From assembly GCA_963787645.1 (NCBI GenBank), contig CAWBDS010000014.1:744001-808000 (forward strand): 64,000 bases of DNA. Reading direction: 5' to 3'. The stretch comes from Palsa-504 sp963787645. GTDB taxonomy: Bacteria > Actinomycetota > Actinomycetes > Streptosporangiales > Streptosporangiaceae. Made by a program: the position numbers and the translations under genes. The notes below the pieces were generated by a model, which was not told the origin of the DNA, ran no database searches, and saw nothing but the letters and a program-made list of their open reading frames with translations. Of the stretch, positions 1 through 7,605 are shown one piece after another; within the stretch, counting starts at the first letter, position 1, and each line of letters opens with the position of its first letter.

Positions 1-1
1 C

Positions 2-868
2 GCCGACCCGCCAGGTCAGGTGGAGGTGCAGGTTCGCGATCGCCGCTCCGGGGCGGTCTCGGTGCTCCCGGCCGACGTGCTGGTCGGCGCGGACGGGCTG
101 TATTCGGTGGTCCGCGCGCAGTTGCACCCCGACGAGCCGTCGCCGTGCTGGAGCGGCATCATGATGTGGCGCGGGGTGGCCGAGGGCGAACCGTTCCTGA
201 CCGGCCGGACGGTGGCGGTCGCGGGCGCCAACGCGACGCTGAAGTTCGTCGCCTACCCGATCTCGCGCCAGGCTGAGCTGCGCGGGCGGGCGCTGATCAA
301 CTGGGTGGCCGAGGTCAAGGTGCCCGAGGGTTCGGCGACGGCGGCGAACTGGAACCGTCGCGGGCGGCTCGAGGACGTGCTGCCGTGGTTCGCGGACTGG
401 ACGTTCGACTGGCTGGACGTTCCCGCGCTGATCACGCAAGCACCGCAGATCCTGGAGTACCCGATGGTGGATCGCGACCCGCTGCCGTTCTGGGGCACCG
501 GGCGGGTGACCCTGCTCGGCGACGCCGCCCACCCCATGTACCCGGTAGGCGCCAACGGCGGGTCCCAGGCGGTCGTGGACGCTCGGGTGCTGGCCTGGTC
601 GTTGGCTTCATCGCGGACCCCGGCCGAGGGCCTGGCCGCGTACGAGGCGGCCCGCCGCCCGGTGGTGAACGCCATCGTGCTGGCCAACCGGGACATGCCG
701 GCCGACCGGATCTTGCATCTGGTCAGCATGCGGGCACCCGAGGGTTTCGGCCGGATCGAAGACGTGCTGAGCGCCGCGGAGCTGGCCACGTTCGACCAGG
801 CCTACCGGTCGACCACGCTGCCCGAGGTGGCCGCGCTCAACGCCCGAGCCTCGCTGACGCCACCAGCG
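2..868 (+). CDS. FAD-dependent monooxygenase, 5'-truncated by the window edge, 3' end uncertain
   Basis: This is the C-terminal two thirds of a class A flavoprotein monooxygenase of the PHBH type, which hydroxylates an aromatic or related substrate using NAD(P)H and O2. The reading frame is already open at base 2. The DVLVGADGLYSVVR (DG) motif lies near the start and GDAAHPMYPVGANGG, which binds the FAD ribityl and pyrophosphate groups, near 510-555. Family homology fades at about LNARASLTPP (about 865). The frame then has no stop and runs antisense through the next gene to 1762. A stop in the next frame (TGA about 856) suggests a one-base frameshift at the 3' end. The N-terminal GxGxxG Rossmann motif lies outside the window. 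Confidence 0.75.
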
Positions 869-1750
869 TTACCAGTGGTGCGTTGTCGCATAGGAGTGAC
901 TGGTGATGATTTCGGTGTTCTCGGGTGGCGAGTACTGGGACTGCACCGCGACCCGGCCCGGGCCGGAGAGCCGGACCCAGATGCTGCGGTAGCTCCACCG
1001 GTTGTGCCAGAAGGCGAAGCCCATGTTCCGCGGGTACTCCAGGTGCAGGGACATCCGGACCGTCACGTCCCGGTAGAGCAGGGCGCTCGGCTGGATCAGC
1101 AGGGTCTGGTTGGGCTGCAGGTCGCGGATGAACGTGTTGCCCGGCGAGTGCAGCAGCAGCAGACCAGGCCCCCCGGTCGCGGCGAACGTGTCCCCGAACT
1201 GGCCCATCGGGTAGTGCGTCTCCTGGTCATCGCCGCTCCCGGTGGTGTACCAGATGCCGGTGGGGTGCCAGCCGTAGTTGATGTTCCCGGTCGCGGTCAG
1301 GAAGCGGTGCTCACGGACCCAGATCTGCTGGTTGTGCTGCAGCGGCAGGGCCACGACCTCGCCCGCGTGATTGTCGGACAGGGCCAGGTGACCAGGGCCG
1401 CGGCCTTCCACCATGACCAGCGGCATGCCGGCCAGCTTGCGGTTCCACGCGCCGCGCATCGGCATGTTGGCCAGCCGGGTCCCCGGCTCGGTCCACAGCA
1501 GCACGTGGTGGGAGAAGTAGACCCAGTCGTTCTGCGCCAGGTTGAACTCGGCCACCGGGACGGTGGTTCCCGCGATCTGCACCTGGGACTGGCCGAACTG
1601 GAGCCGGGCCATGTCCTTGATCGGCGGCTGCTCGACCCAACCGGAGTCGCTGACCGAGGACCGGATGTCGACCGGCGCCCCGCACAGCGGACAGGTCGGG
1701 GAGCTCGGGTCGCTGGGCTGTCGGCAGTACCGGCATATGTAGGTGTTCAT
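869..1750 (-). CDS. AIM24 family protein with N-terminal zinc ribbon (copy 1)
   Basis: The protein has 293 residues. It opens with a one-knuckle zinc ribbon (CRYC near residues 6-9, CPLCG near 20-24). An AIM24/TIGR00266-type beta-rich domain follows, recognisable by the repeated hydrophobic-glycine pattern (VYFSHHVLLW, GRGPGHLALS, GPGLLLLHSPGN, GPGRVAVQS). AIM24 proteins are poorly understood; the mitochondrial member affects cristae, and no enzymatic activity is established for bacterial ones. The ATG at 1750 follows copy 2 (stop 1759) by 8 nt, so the two paralogues form an operon read leftward from 2550. It converges with the monooxygenase fragment on the other strand. Confidence 0.85.
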   Translation of the reverse strand: MNTYICRYCRQPSDPSSPTCPLCGAPVDIRSSVSDSGWVEQPPIKDMARLQFGQSQVQIAGTTVPVAEFNLAQNDWVYFSHHVLLWTEPGTRLANMPMRGAWNRKLAGMPLVMVEGRGPGHLALSDNHAGEVVALPLQHNQQIWVREHRFLTATGNINYGWHPTGIWYTTGSGDDQETHYPMGQFGDTFAATGGPGLLLLHSPGNTFIRDLQPNQTLLIQPSALLYRDVTVRMSLHLEYPRNMGFAFWHNRWSYRSIWVRLSGPGRVAVQSQYSPPENTEIITSHSYATTHHW

Positions 1751-1758
1751 CGCCCGCC

Positions 1759-2550
1759 TTAGTCGGCGTGGTGGTGGACGTACATGGACTGGATGCCGAC
1801 CCGGCCGGGCCCGGTCATCTCGGCCAGGTACATGCCGTGCCGCAGCATCCCGGTTTTGAGCGGCATCTGCTGGGCCTGCATCTGCACGGTGGAGTCCTTG
1901 TACAAGAAGCCGCCCGGCTCGACCAGGATCTTCTCACCCGGCCGCAGGGTCCGCTCGAGGACGTTGCCGTTCCCGTGCAGCAGCAGCATGCCTGGGTAGC
2001 CCGTGGTGACGAAGCGGTCCATGTACATGCCGCTGCCACCGTGCAGCAGGTTGACCAGGCCTTTGATCCGCACGAAGGAGTACTGGATGCTGTGCGAGGC
2101 GACCAGGAAGGCATGCTCGCGGACGTCCAGTTCCATGCCGGGATGCAGCGGCAGCACCACGAGCTCGCCTGGCGCGTCCCGGGAGAACGCGATCCGGCCC
2201 GGGCCGTTGGCCACGGTCACGATGTGCGGCATGCCGCCGATCGTGCGCTTCATCCCGCCGCCGGTGTTCAGCGACGAGAGCGGCACCGACTCGTCCTTCC
2301 ACAGCAGCACGTGGTGTTCGAAGTACACCCCGTCCTGCGGGTGCAGGGCGATCTCGGCCACCGGGACGAGTTCCCCTTCGACCTGGCAGGTACTGCCAGA
2401 GAACCGGAACTCGGTCATGTCGCGCAGCCGGGGCGCTTCCCGCCAGCCTGAGTCGCTGACCCTGTCCCGCTCGTCGAGCGGTGCCCCGCAGGTCTGGCAA
2501 CTGGTGCTGCCCGGCTGATTCTGGGCCTGGCACCACTGGCACTGGATCAT
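1759..2550 (-). CDS. AIM24 family protein with N-terminal zinc ribbon (copy 2)
   Basis: A paralogue of the following gene with the same architecture: zinc ribbon (CQWC and CQTCGAP) then an AIM24 beta domain (VYFEHHVLLW, GPGRIAFS, GYPGMLLLHGNGN, GPGRVGIQS). The ATG at 2550 gives 263 residues and starts directly before the first cysteine pair; a GTG nine codons upstream at 2577 is also open, but the ATG fits the domain better. It diverges from the SPFH gene starting at 2631, so the roughly 80-bp spacer must hold both promoters. The shared zinc-ribbon tags and tight clustering suggest the three proteins act together, probably at the membrane; that is inference. Confidence 0.85.
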   Translation of the reverse strand: MIQCQWCQAQNQPGSTSCQTCGAPLDERDRVSDSGWREAPRLRDMTEFRFSGSTCQVEGELVPVAEIALHPQDGVYFEHHVLLWKDESVPLSSLNTGGGMKRTIGGMPHIVTVANGPGRIAFSRDAPGELVVLPLHPGMELDVREHAFLVASHSIQYSFVRIKGLVNLLHGGSGMYMDRFVTTGYPGMLLLHGNGNVLERTLRPGEKILVEPGGFLYKDSTVQMQAQQMPLKTGMLRHGMYLAEMTGPGRVGIQSMYVHHHAD

Positions 2551-2618
2551 TTCCACGCTCGGAAGATAGCAGGCCACGGTCCTTTGACAACGCCTTATAC
2601 ATCAACTTCGCCAGCGGG

Positions 2619-2631
2619 TATGGTTCTGCCA
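2619..2631 (+). promoter_or_regulatory. Leaderless-type promoter of the SPFH gene
   Basis: TATGGT at 2619-2624 fits the actinobacterial TANNNT -10 element and is separated from the ATG at 2631 by 6 nt, so transcription would begin at the start codon. No Shine-Dalgarno sequence is visible. A perfect TTGACA at 2584-2589 is too far away to be its -35 partner. Confidence 0.4.
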
Positions 2632-3818
2632 TGGCACTGCTCGGGCGGGAGTTCATCGCCGTACCTGATGACCGCAAAGGTCAGATCGTCTTCAAATGGC
2701 CGGACGTCTCCATCCGTCGTTACACGCGCGCGATCGTCAACGCGGACGAGATGGCGATGTTCGTCAGTACGGGCCAGGTCGTGCAGACCCTGGGCCCCGG
2801 CCGGCACCAGATCGACGCCAACGAGCTGCCTGGGCTCGGTGCGATCATCAACGCGGTCAGCGGCGGGAACGCCTACCGTGCCGAGCTGTACTTTGTCGGC
2901 ACCCGTGAGTATACCGGCTTCAAGTTCGGCGGCCGCGTCAACGACGTCCAGGACCCGCGCACCGGGCTGGTCGTGACCCTGCGGGTGTTCGGGGATTATG
3001 CGCTGCGGGTGGCCGACCCGGTGCGGCTGGTGACCAACCTGACCTCCACGGTCGACGTCACCGACAACGAGCGGATCGCCGGGTGGGTCAGCGACCAGCT
3101 GCTCAAAGTGCTGCGGACGCACGTCACCACGCAGATCATCCGCAACGGGTGGCCGATCCTGGGCCTGATGGCGTACTCGGCGGAGATCGAGCAGAACACC
3201 ATCGACGCCGGCAACGGCCAGCTCGCCGCCTACGGCGTCCAGCTGACCCGGATGGGCAACTTCGACATCAACCTCTCCCCCGAGGACGAGCAGCAGCTCA
3301 AGCAGCTGGCCAAGGACACCAGCTACTCCCAGCTGGCGGGCGGCTTCCAGAACTACGCCGCGGGCGAGATGGCGCTCGGCGCCGGGCAGGGCCTGGCCAA
3401 GGGCGGCGCCGGGACCGAGGGCGCGTTCCTGGGCGCCGGGTTCGGGCTGGCCAGCGCGTTCGGGGCCCAGCAGGCCCAGGCCATGCAGGCGCAGCAGGCC
3501 GAGGCCGCGCAGCGGGCGGCGGAGCAGCACGGGGTGCCGTACGGCCAGCCCCAGGGCGGCGCTCCGCAGGGGCCGCCGGGTGGCGCTCCGCAGGGTGATC
3601 CGCCGCCGGGTGGCGCTCCGCAGGGTGATCCGGCTGCCCCGCAGGCGGCCGGGGCAGCGTGCGCGTCCTGCCAGGCCGCGAACCCGCCCGGCGCGAAGTT
3701 CTGCATGAGCTGCGGCCAGGGGCTCGCGCCCGCCGTCACGCACTGCACCGAATGCGGCACCGAGCTGCCCGGGGGCGCCCGGTTCTGCGCGAACTGCGGT
3801 ACCCGCGTCGGCGGCTGA
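2631..3818 (+). CDS. SPFH-domain protein with C-terminal double zinc ribbon
   Basis: The protein has 395 residues and begins MALLGREFIAVPDDRKGQIV, typical of the actinobacterial SPFH/band-7 'virion core protein'-like family, which forms membrane-associated scaffolds. The SPFH domain spans about residues 1-270. A Gln/Ala-rich stretch follows (about 275-310), then a Pro/Gly repeat linker (GGAPQG units, about 3560-3640), then two zinc ribbons (CASC..CMSCG and CTECG..CANCG) that end the protein. The linker is encoded by tandem 24-bp near-repeats. It is divergent from the AIM24 pair; the zinc ribbons shared by all three proteins imply a common assembly. The start at 2631 is the first ATG in frame with the conserved N terminus. 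Confidence 0.85.
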   Translation: MALLGREFIAVPDDRKGQIVFKWPDVSIRRYTRAIVNADEMAMFVSTGQVVQTLGPGRHQIDANELPGLGAIINAVSGGNAYRAELYFVGTREYTGFKFGGRVNDVQDPRTGLVVTLRVFGDYALRVADPVRLVTNLTSTVDVTDNERIAGWVSDQLLKVLRTHVTTQIIRNGWPILGLMAYSAEIEQNTIDAGNGQLAAYGVQLTRMGNFDINLSPEDEQQLKQLAKDTSYSQLAGGFQNYAAGEMALGAGQGLAKGGAGTEGAFLGAGFGLASAFGAQQAQAMQAQQAEAAQRAAEQHGVPYGQPQGGAPQGPPGGAPQGDPPPGGAPQGDPAAPQAAGAACASCQAANPPGAKFCMSCGQGLAPAVTHCTECGTELPGGARFCANCGTRVGG

Positions 3819-3822
3819 GCGG

Positions 3823-4803
3823 TCAGCCAGTAATAGGCGCTGGCCGCCGAGGGACCGGGTTGGCCAGCGCCGCGCCGAGCAGGCCCATGATGAGGCCGAC
3901 GATCGGGAAAGTCACCAGCAGGAAGAAGTAACCCTGGACGTCCTGGCTCGCGTATAGCTCGCGGCCGTAGACCGCGGAGGCGGTCAGGTGCTGCCCGTGG
4001 TCCAGGAAGTCCCTGACCGACGCCGACCTGACCATTAGCGCGGTCGTGCCAGCGCCGAATACGGTGACGAACAGGGCGCCGACGCCGCTGGATACCAGCC
4101 CCGCGGCGAAGCCCTGGTAGGCCAGGGTCGCGGTACCGTGGCCGGGGTCGTCCCAGACATGGCGTCGTCGTCCGGCGATGGCGCCAGCGACCAGCGGCGC
4201 GCCGAACACCAGGACCCAGGCCAGCGTCACGACCGCCTCAGCCGCGGAACCGTTCAGCCATGGTCGGGATGGGTACCTGAAGTTGAGTCCGAGCGGTGCC
4301 AGCACGTACATCACGAGACCGAGCATCACTCCCGCGCCGAGACCAGTGGTGAGCGTGGCCGGCGCCACCGGCGTGCGCCGGGCGGTCAGCGCGACGATGA
4401 CCGCCACGTAGCAGGCCGTGAAGATCAAGATCCCCATCTCGCCACCCCAGTCCGGACCGCCGGACGAGCTGCCCGGGATCCCCGAACCCATGGTGACGTC
4501 AAAGGTATGGCGGTTGATGCCCGACCGCGGCACCCTGCCGACGAACAGCCCGATGGCGGCCTGGGCCGGCAGCGTAGCCAGGATCGCGGCCGAGACGCCG
4601 GCGCGGAGCCACCGGGCCGCCCGGTTGTCAGGCGGCCCGAGCCACCAGCGGATCAGCAGCGGCAGGCCCGCTAGTAGCGCCAACGTGGTGATGATGCCGC
4701 CCTGGAGCGCGGCGCCATGGCTGACTGAGGATCCCGGCCAGGCTCCCCAGACCGCCGCCCCCGCCGCCGCCGCGAACACCAGCCCGATGCCGATTCTGCG
4801 CAC
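3823..4803 (-). CDS. Multi-pass membrane protein of a PadR operon, possibly 5'-frameshifted
   Basis: The protein has 326 residues with about eight hydrophobic segments (for example near residues 5-20, 37-52, 68-88, 125-145, 150-170) and no enzymatic motif I recognise. It starts at GTG 4803 behind a strong AAGGAGG site. In the same frame upstream the sequence still reads sensibly (RLAWRAGGLGLILKEGQ) back to a TGA. The 52-residue gene just upstream looks like the missing N terminus of the same protein in another frame, so a one-base indel near 4850-4880 may have split one gene of about 385 codons. PadR genes are commonly paired with membrane proteins that they control. Confidence 0.7.
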   Translation of the reverse strand: MRRIGIGLVFAAAAGAAVWGAWPGSSVSHGAALQGGIITTLALLAGLPLLIRWWLGPPDNRAARWLRAGVSAAILATLPAQAAIGLFVGRVPRSGINRHTFDVTMGSGIPGSSSGGPDWGGEMGILIFTACYVAVIVALTARRTPVAPATLTTGLGAGVMLGLVMYVLAPLGLNFRYPSRPWLNGSAAEAVVTLAWVLVFGAPLVAGAIAGRRRHVWDDPGHGTATLAYQGFAAGLVSSGVGALFVTVFGAGTTALMVRSASVRDFLDHGQHLTASAVYGRELYASQDVQGYFFLLVTFPIVGLIMGLLGAALANPVPRRPAPITG

Positions 4804-4823
4804 GATCTGTCCCTCCTTGAGAA

Positions 4824-4982
4824 TCAGCCCCAGGCCGCCTGCCCGCCAGGCCAGCCGCGGCAGCCCGCCGGCGCCTCATGCGCTTCGGCCCAGACCGCTT
4901 CGGCCCAGTCCCGCCGGGCGGTCGGCATCAGCCGCACCGCGCCCCGCCCGACCGCAGCGGCCACACGGTCCAGCCAGCTCAT
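4824..4982 (-). CDS. Small basic protein coupled to PadR; probable N-terminal part of the membrane protein
   Basis: A 52-residue frame whose ATG overlaps the PadR stop codon (ATGA, 4979-4982), so it is translationally coupled. The product is amphipathic and Arg/Trp-rich (MPTARRDWAEAVWAEAHE), like the cytoplasmic lead-in of many actinobacterial membrane proteins encoded next to PadR genes. It ends at a TGA about 20 nt before the GTG of the 326-residue membrane protein. I read it as either a genuine small ORF or, more likely, the N-terminal piece of a frameshifted longer gene. Confidence 0.5.
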   Translation of the reverse strand: MSWLDRVAAAVGRGAVRLMPTARRDWAEAVWAEAHEAPAGCRGWPGGQAAWG

Positions 4983-5356
4983 GGCACCGCGGGCGCCGCG
5001 ACCCCGCGCCCGCGTCGCGGGCCGGTGCCCGGACGGCCCTGGATACTGGCCGGCCCAGCCTGAACCAGCGCTGCCGCGGGCCCTCCGGCTTCGGCAACGG
5101 CGGCGCCGGCGCTGGCCAGCCCGTCAGAGCTAAGCCGGTACAGGTGCCGCCGCGGCCGGCCCGGCGTAGGCTCCTCCTGCCAGCAGGCCTCGACCAGACC
5201 CCGGTCGGCCAGCCGGATCAAGATCGGGTACAGCGTGCCGGACTTCAGCCCGGTCTGCTGGGCCAGCGCGTATCCGTGCTGCCAGTCCGACGGCTGCCCG
5301 CACAAGGCGGCCAGCACGGACAAGGTCTGGGGCGAGAACTCAGCGCGCGATCCCAT
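4979..5356 (-). CDS. PadR family transcriptional repressor
   Basis: A winged-helix regulator of 125 residues with the PadR core: LSVLAALCGQPSDWQHGYALA, the recognition helix region GLKSGTLYPILIRLADRGLVEA, and a basic wing GRPRRHLYRLSSDG. It is the short PadR form that lacks the long C-terminal dimerisation helices (compare the 179-residue PadR at 56411). ATG 5356 is preferred over the upstream TTG at 5365, because a leaderless -10 (TAGATT) lies 7 nt before it. The gene heads an operon with the two downstream membrane-protein reading frames and probably represses its own promoter through the inverted repeat at 5367-5402. Confidence 0.85.
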   Translation of the reverse strand: MGSRAEFSPQTLSVLAALCGQPSDWQHGYALAQQTGLKSGTLYPILIRLADRGLVEACWQEEPTPGRPRRHLYRLSSDGLASAGAAVAEAGGPAAALVQAGPASIQGRPGTGPRRGRGVAAPAVP

Positions 5357-5362
5357 GGGCGG

Positions 5363-5402
5363 CAATCTACCTATGTAGACCTCGCTCTGTCTACATAGGT
5401 AG
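5363..5402 (-). promoter_or_regulatory. PadR promoter with perfect inverted-repeat operator
   Basis: Two perfect 14-bp arms, CTACCTATGTAGAC (5367-5380) and its complement (5389-5402), flank an 8-bp centre. Each arm is itself nearly palindromic (CTAC-CTAT-GTAG). On the minus strand they overlap a -35-like TAGACA, an 18-bp spacer and a -10 TAGATT that ends 7 nt before the ATG at 5356. A dimeric repressor bound here would block RNA polymerase; the adjacent PadR gene is the obvious candidate. Confidence 0.75.
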
Positions 5403-5425
5403 AGAATTAGGGACCCCAGCGGCCG

Positions 5426-5870
5426 TTACGCGTCCGGGTGGACGGTCGGGAGGCCGAACCTGGTCACCAGGGTGGCGCCGTCGCCGAACACGGTGATGCG
5501 CGAGATGCCGTCCGGCATGACCGTCAGCAGGGCGACTCCGAGCGATTGATAGATCCCGTCGCCGTCACGGTGGTAGGCGGCCGCGGCCGGCTGGCCGTTC
5601 GCCGCGGTGGGGGTCATCAGCCAGTCGCCGGGCAACCCGGTCACATGCGCGAGATAGCGCAGGCAGGTGGCCCGGCCGGAGAACCAGGTAAGTGCCCCGA
5701 CCATCTCGATCGCGGCATCGGTCCGCAGCGCCTTTTCCAGGGACTCGAGGTCGGCGTGCTCGAAACCGGCGATGTACTGGGCGAGCAGCGCCCGGGCCCG
5801 CGGGTCGGTCGGCTCGATGATCTGGCCACGTCCTCGAGCCGGGCCCGGGCTCGCTGGCGGCGTTGAAGCT
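5426..5870 (-). pseudogene. Remnant of an ECF sigma factor: C-terminal SnoaL-like domain
   Basis: Read leftward, the sequence gives the end of region 4 (QRARARLEDV) in one frame and then, after a frame change, QIIEPTDPRARALLAQY and the SnoaL/NTF2-like tail of long ECF sigma factors (IEMVGALTWFSGRATCLRYL, then TANGQPAAAAYHRDGDG, ending at a stop at 5426). The whole DNA-binding part (regions 2 and most of 4) is missing. The 5' boundary near 5870 abuts an equally broken FtsX permease fragment, so a deletion or recombination joined two unrelated gene pieces. Confidence 0.7.
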
Positions 5871-6639
5871 GATGTCCTGCCATGATTGCAGCGTCGGGGC
5901 TGACGCAGCCAGGTGCGTGTTGTCGTGCGCGCTGGCGAAGGCCGGGGCAGCGGACGGGTCGGCCAGCTTCAGGTTCAGCGTGTCCGACAGCGGCCCCGCG
6001 GCGCTGGCCAGGCTCATCGCGTCCGCCCGGGTCGTCCAGAGCAGGCCCGGCACCTTCCTGGCCAGCTCCGTGGTGCTGAGATCACTGTCGGACATGCAGA
6101 TGTGCGGGTACAGCAGGGTGCTCGCCGCGGTAACCGCGATCCCGGCCACGCGGAACGTCCGGCCGTTCAGCGTGACCTGACCACCCGCACCCACGCCCAG
6201 CTCGTCGGCGAAACTGCGCTCGAGCACCACCGCGCCGGGCCGCACCCAGCTGCCCTGGGTCAGTTCCGGCTGGTCGACCGGGGCCGCGGCCAGGTCGCGG
6301 CCTTCGATCTCGGCGCCCCGCCTTGTGCCCGTTGACCTGCAGGGTGGCAAAGGTGAAGGGATAGGGCCCGCTATGGCCGACCACGCCGGACGCATGCGTG
6401 AGGGCGGTCAGGCCAGCCAAGTCCGCCGGCTGCGGCAGGCTGACGTCGGCCACGATGTCCGGCCCGTTCGTTGCGGCCCGGGTCTGCTGCTAGGGCTGGT
6501 CGGACTCCCCGTGCAGGACCAGCCCAAGCGTCAGCGTGGCGGTGGCCGCCATGATGGCCAGCACCAGCAGCACCGCCGACGCCGGCCGGTGCCGGATATC
6601 CCGCACCGCCAGGCGGCAGATGAACACGACCGGCCCCAT
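5871..6639 (-). pseudogene. Decayed FtsX/MacB-type ABC transporter permease
   Basis: ATG 6639 follows a GGAGG site and begins a good permease N terminus (MGPVVFICRLAVRDIR, first membrane segment). An in-frame TAG stop interrupts it after GESDQP; homologues as I recall them have a tyrosine there. Past the stop the same frame continues (QQTRAATNGPDIVADVSLPQ). A one-base frameshift after QVNGHKAG moves the rest (EIEGRDLAAAPVDQPELTQG through the MacB-like periplasmic domain) to another frame. It ends abruptly at LQSWQDI, where a sigma-factor fragment begins. The remaining membrane segments are absent, so at least three lesions make it non-functional. Confidence 0.8.
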
Positions 6640-6662
6640 CGCGTAGCCTCCAGCTCACTCCT

Positions 6663-6678
6663 ATAACCTAACGGTTAT
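6663..6678. promoter_or_regulatory. Palindrome between the permease remnant and the F420 oxidoreductase
   Basis: ATAACC-TAAC-GGTTAT is a perfect 6-bp inverted repeat with a 4-bp centre in an AT-rich patch. It lies 24 nt upstream of the permease remnant start and 90 nt upstream of the LLM gene. It has the size of a MarR/PadR/TetR half-site pair; the cognate regulator is unknown. Confidence 0.35.
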
Positions 6679-6768
6679 CTATTAAATATCGGTTGCTCCG
6701 ACCCCTGTGAAGGCAGCCGCTGCCGCGGGAGACGGAATGAAACGCGGCCGGACCGGGCTGTTCGGTGC

Positions 6769-7605
6769 ATGACCATCGAACTGGGCAAGATCGGGATCTG
6801 GCAGCACGCGTCGGTGCTCACTCCGGAACTGGTAGCCGAAGTCGAGGCGCTCGGCTACGGGGCGATCTGGATCGGCGGCTCCCCCGGCGGGGACCTCAGC
6901 GTGGTGGAGAACCTGCTGGACATCACGGACCACATCGCCGTGGCCACCGGGATCGTCAACGTGTGGAAGGACGACGCCGCGACCATCGGCGCCGACTATC
7001 ACCGGATCACGGCCCGGCACCCGGGCCGGTTCCTGCTCGGCCTGGGCATCGGGCATCCCGAGGCCACCCAGGAGTATCAGCGGCCCTACGCCAAGCTGGT
7101 CAGCTACCTCGACGAACTCGATGGCCTCAAGGTCCCGGCCGACGGGCGGGCGCTGGCCGCGCTTGGCCCGCGGGTGCTCACCCTGGCCGCCGAGCGGTCC
7201 GCGGGCGCCCACCCCTACCTGGTCACGCCGGACCACACCCGCCAGGCCCGGCAGATCCTGGGCGCCGGACCGCTGCTCGCCCCCGAGCAGAAGGTGGTCC
7301 TGGAGACCGACCCCGCACGCGCCCGGGCCATCGCCAGACCGCGCGTGCAGAATCCCTACCTGGGGCTGGCCAACTACCTCGGCGGCCTGCGCCGGCTCGG
7401 CTGGACCGACGCCGACTTCGCCGATGGCGGCAGCGATGCGCTGATCGACGCCTTGGTCGTGCACGGCGACGCCGACGCGCTCGGCCGCGGCGTCACCGCG
7501 CACCTGGACGCGGGCGCCGATCACGTCGCGGTCCAGGTGCTCGGCTCCGATCCGCGGCCCGCACTGCGAGCGCTGGCCGGCTCGCTCAGCCTCGCGTCAC
7601 CATGA
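6769..7605 (+). CDS. LLM class F420-dependent oxidoreductase (TIGR03620-like)
   Basis: A TIM-barrel luciferase-like protein of 278 residues. It matches the TIGR03620 branch: MTIELGKIGIWQHASVLTPE at the N terminus, LGYGAIWIGGS, the VATGIVNVWKDDAATIGADYHRI segment and HPGRFLLGLGIGHPE. These enzymes use reduced cofactor F420 for hydride transfer to varied substrates; the substrate here cannot be told. The stop overlaps the start of the next gene (ATGA at 7602-7605), so the oxidoreductase and the MocR regulator are translationally coupled. Confidence 0.85.
   Translation: MTIELGKIGIWQHASVLTPELVAEVEALGYGAIWIGGSPGGDLSVVENLLDITDHIAVATGIVNVWKDDAATIGADYHRITARHPGRFLLGLGIGHPEATQEYQRPYAKLVSYLDELDGLKVPADGRALAALGPRVLTLAAERSAGAHPYLVTPDHTRQARQILGAGPLLAPEQKVVLETDPARARAIARPRVQNPYLGLANYLGGLRRLGWTDADFADGGSDALIDALVVHGDADALGRGVTAHLDAGADHVAVQVLGSDPRPALRALAGSLSLASP

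Noticed and set aside
865..1762. A real 290-residue C-terminal extension of the FAD monooxygenase
   Set aside because: The extension is entirely antisense to a good AIM24 gene and lacks family features; a 3' frameshift explains it better.
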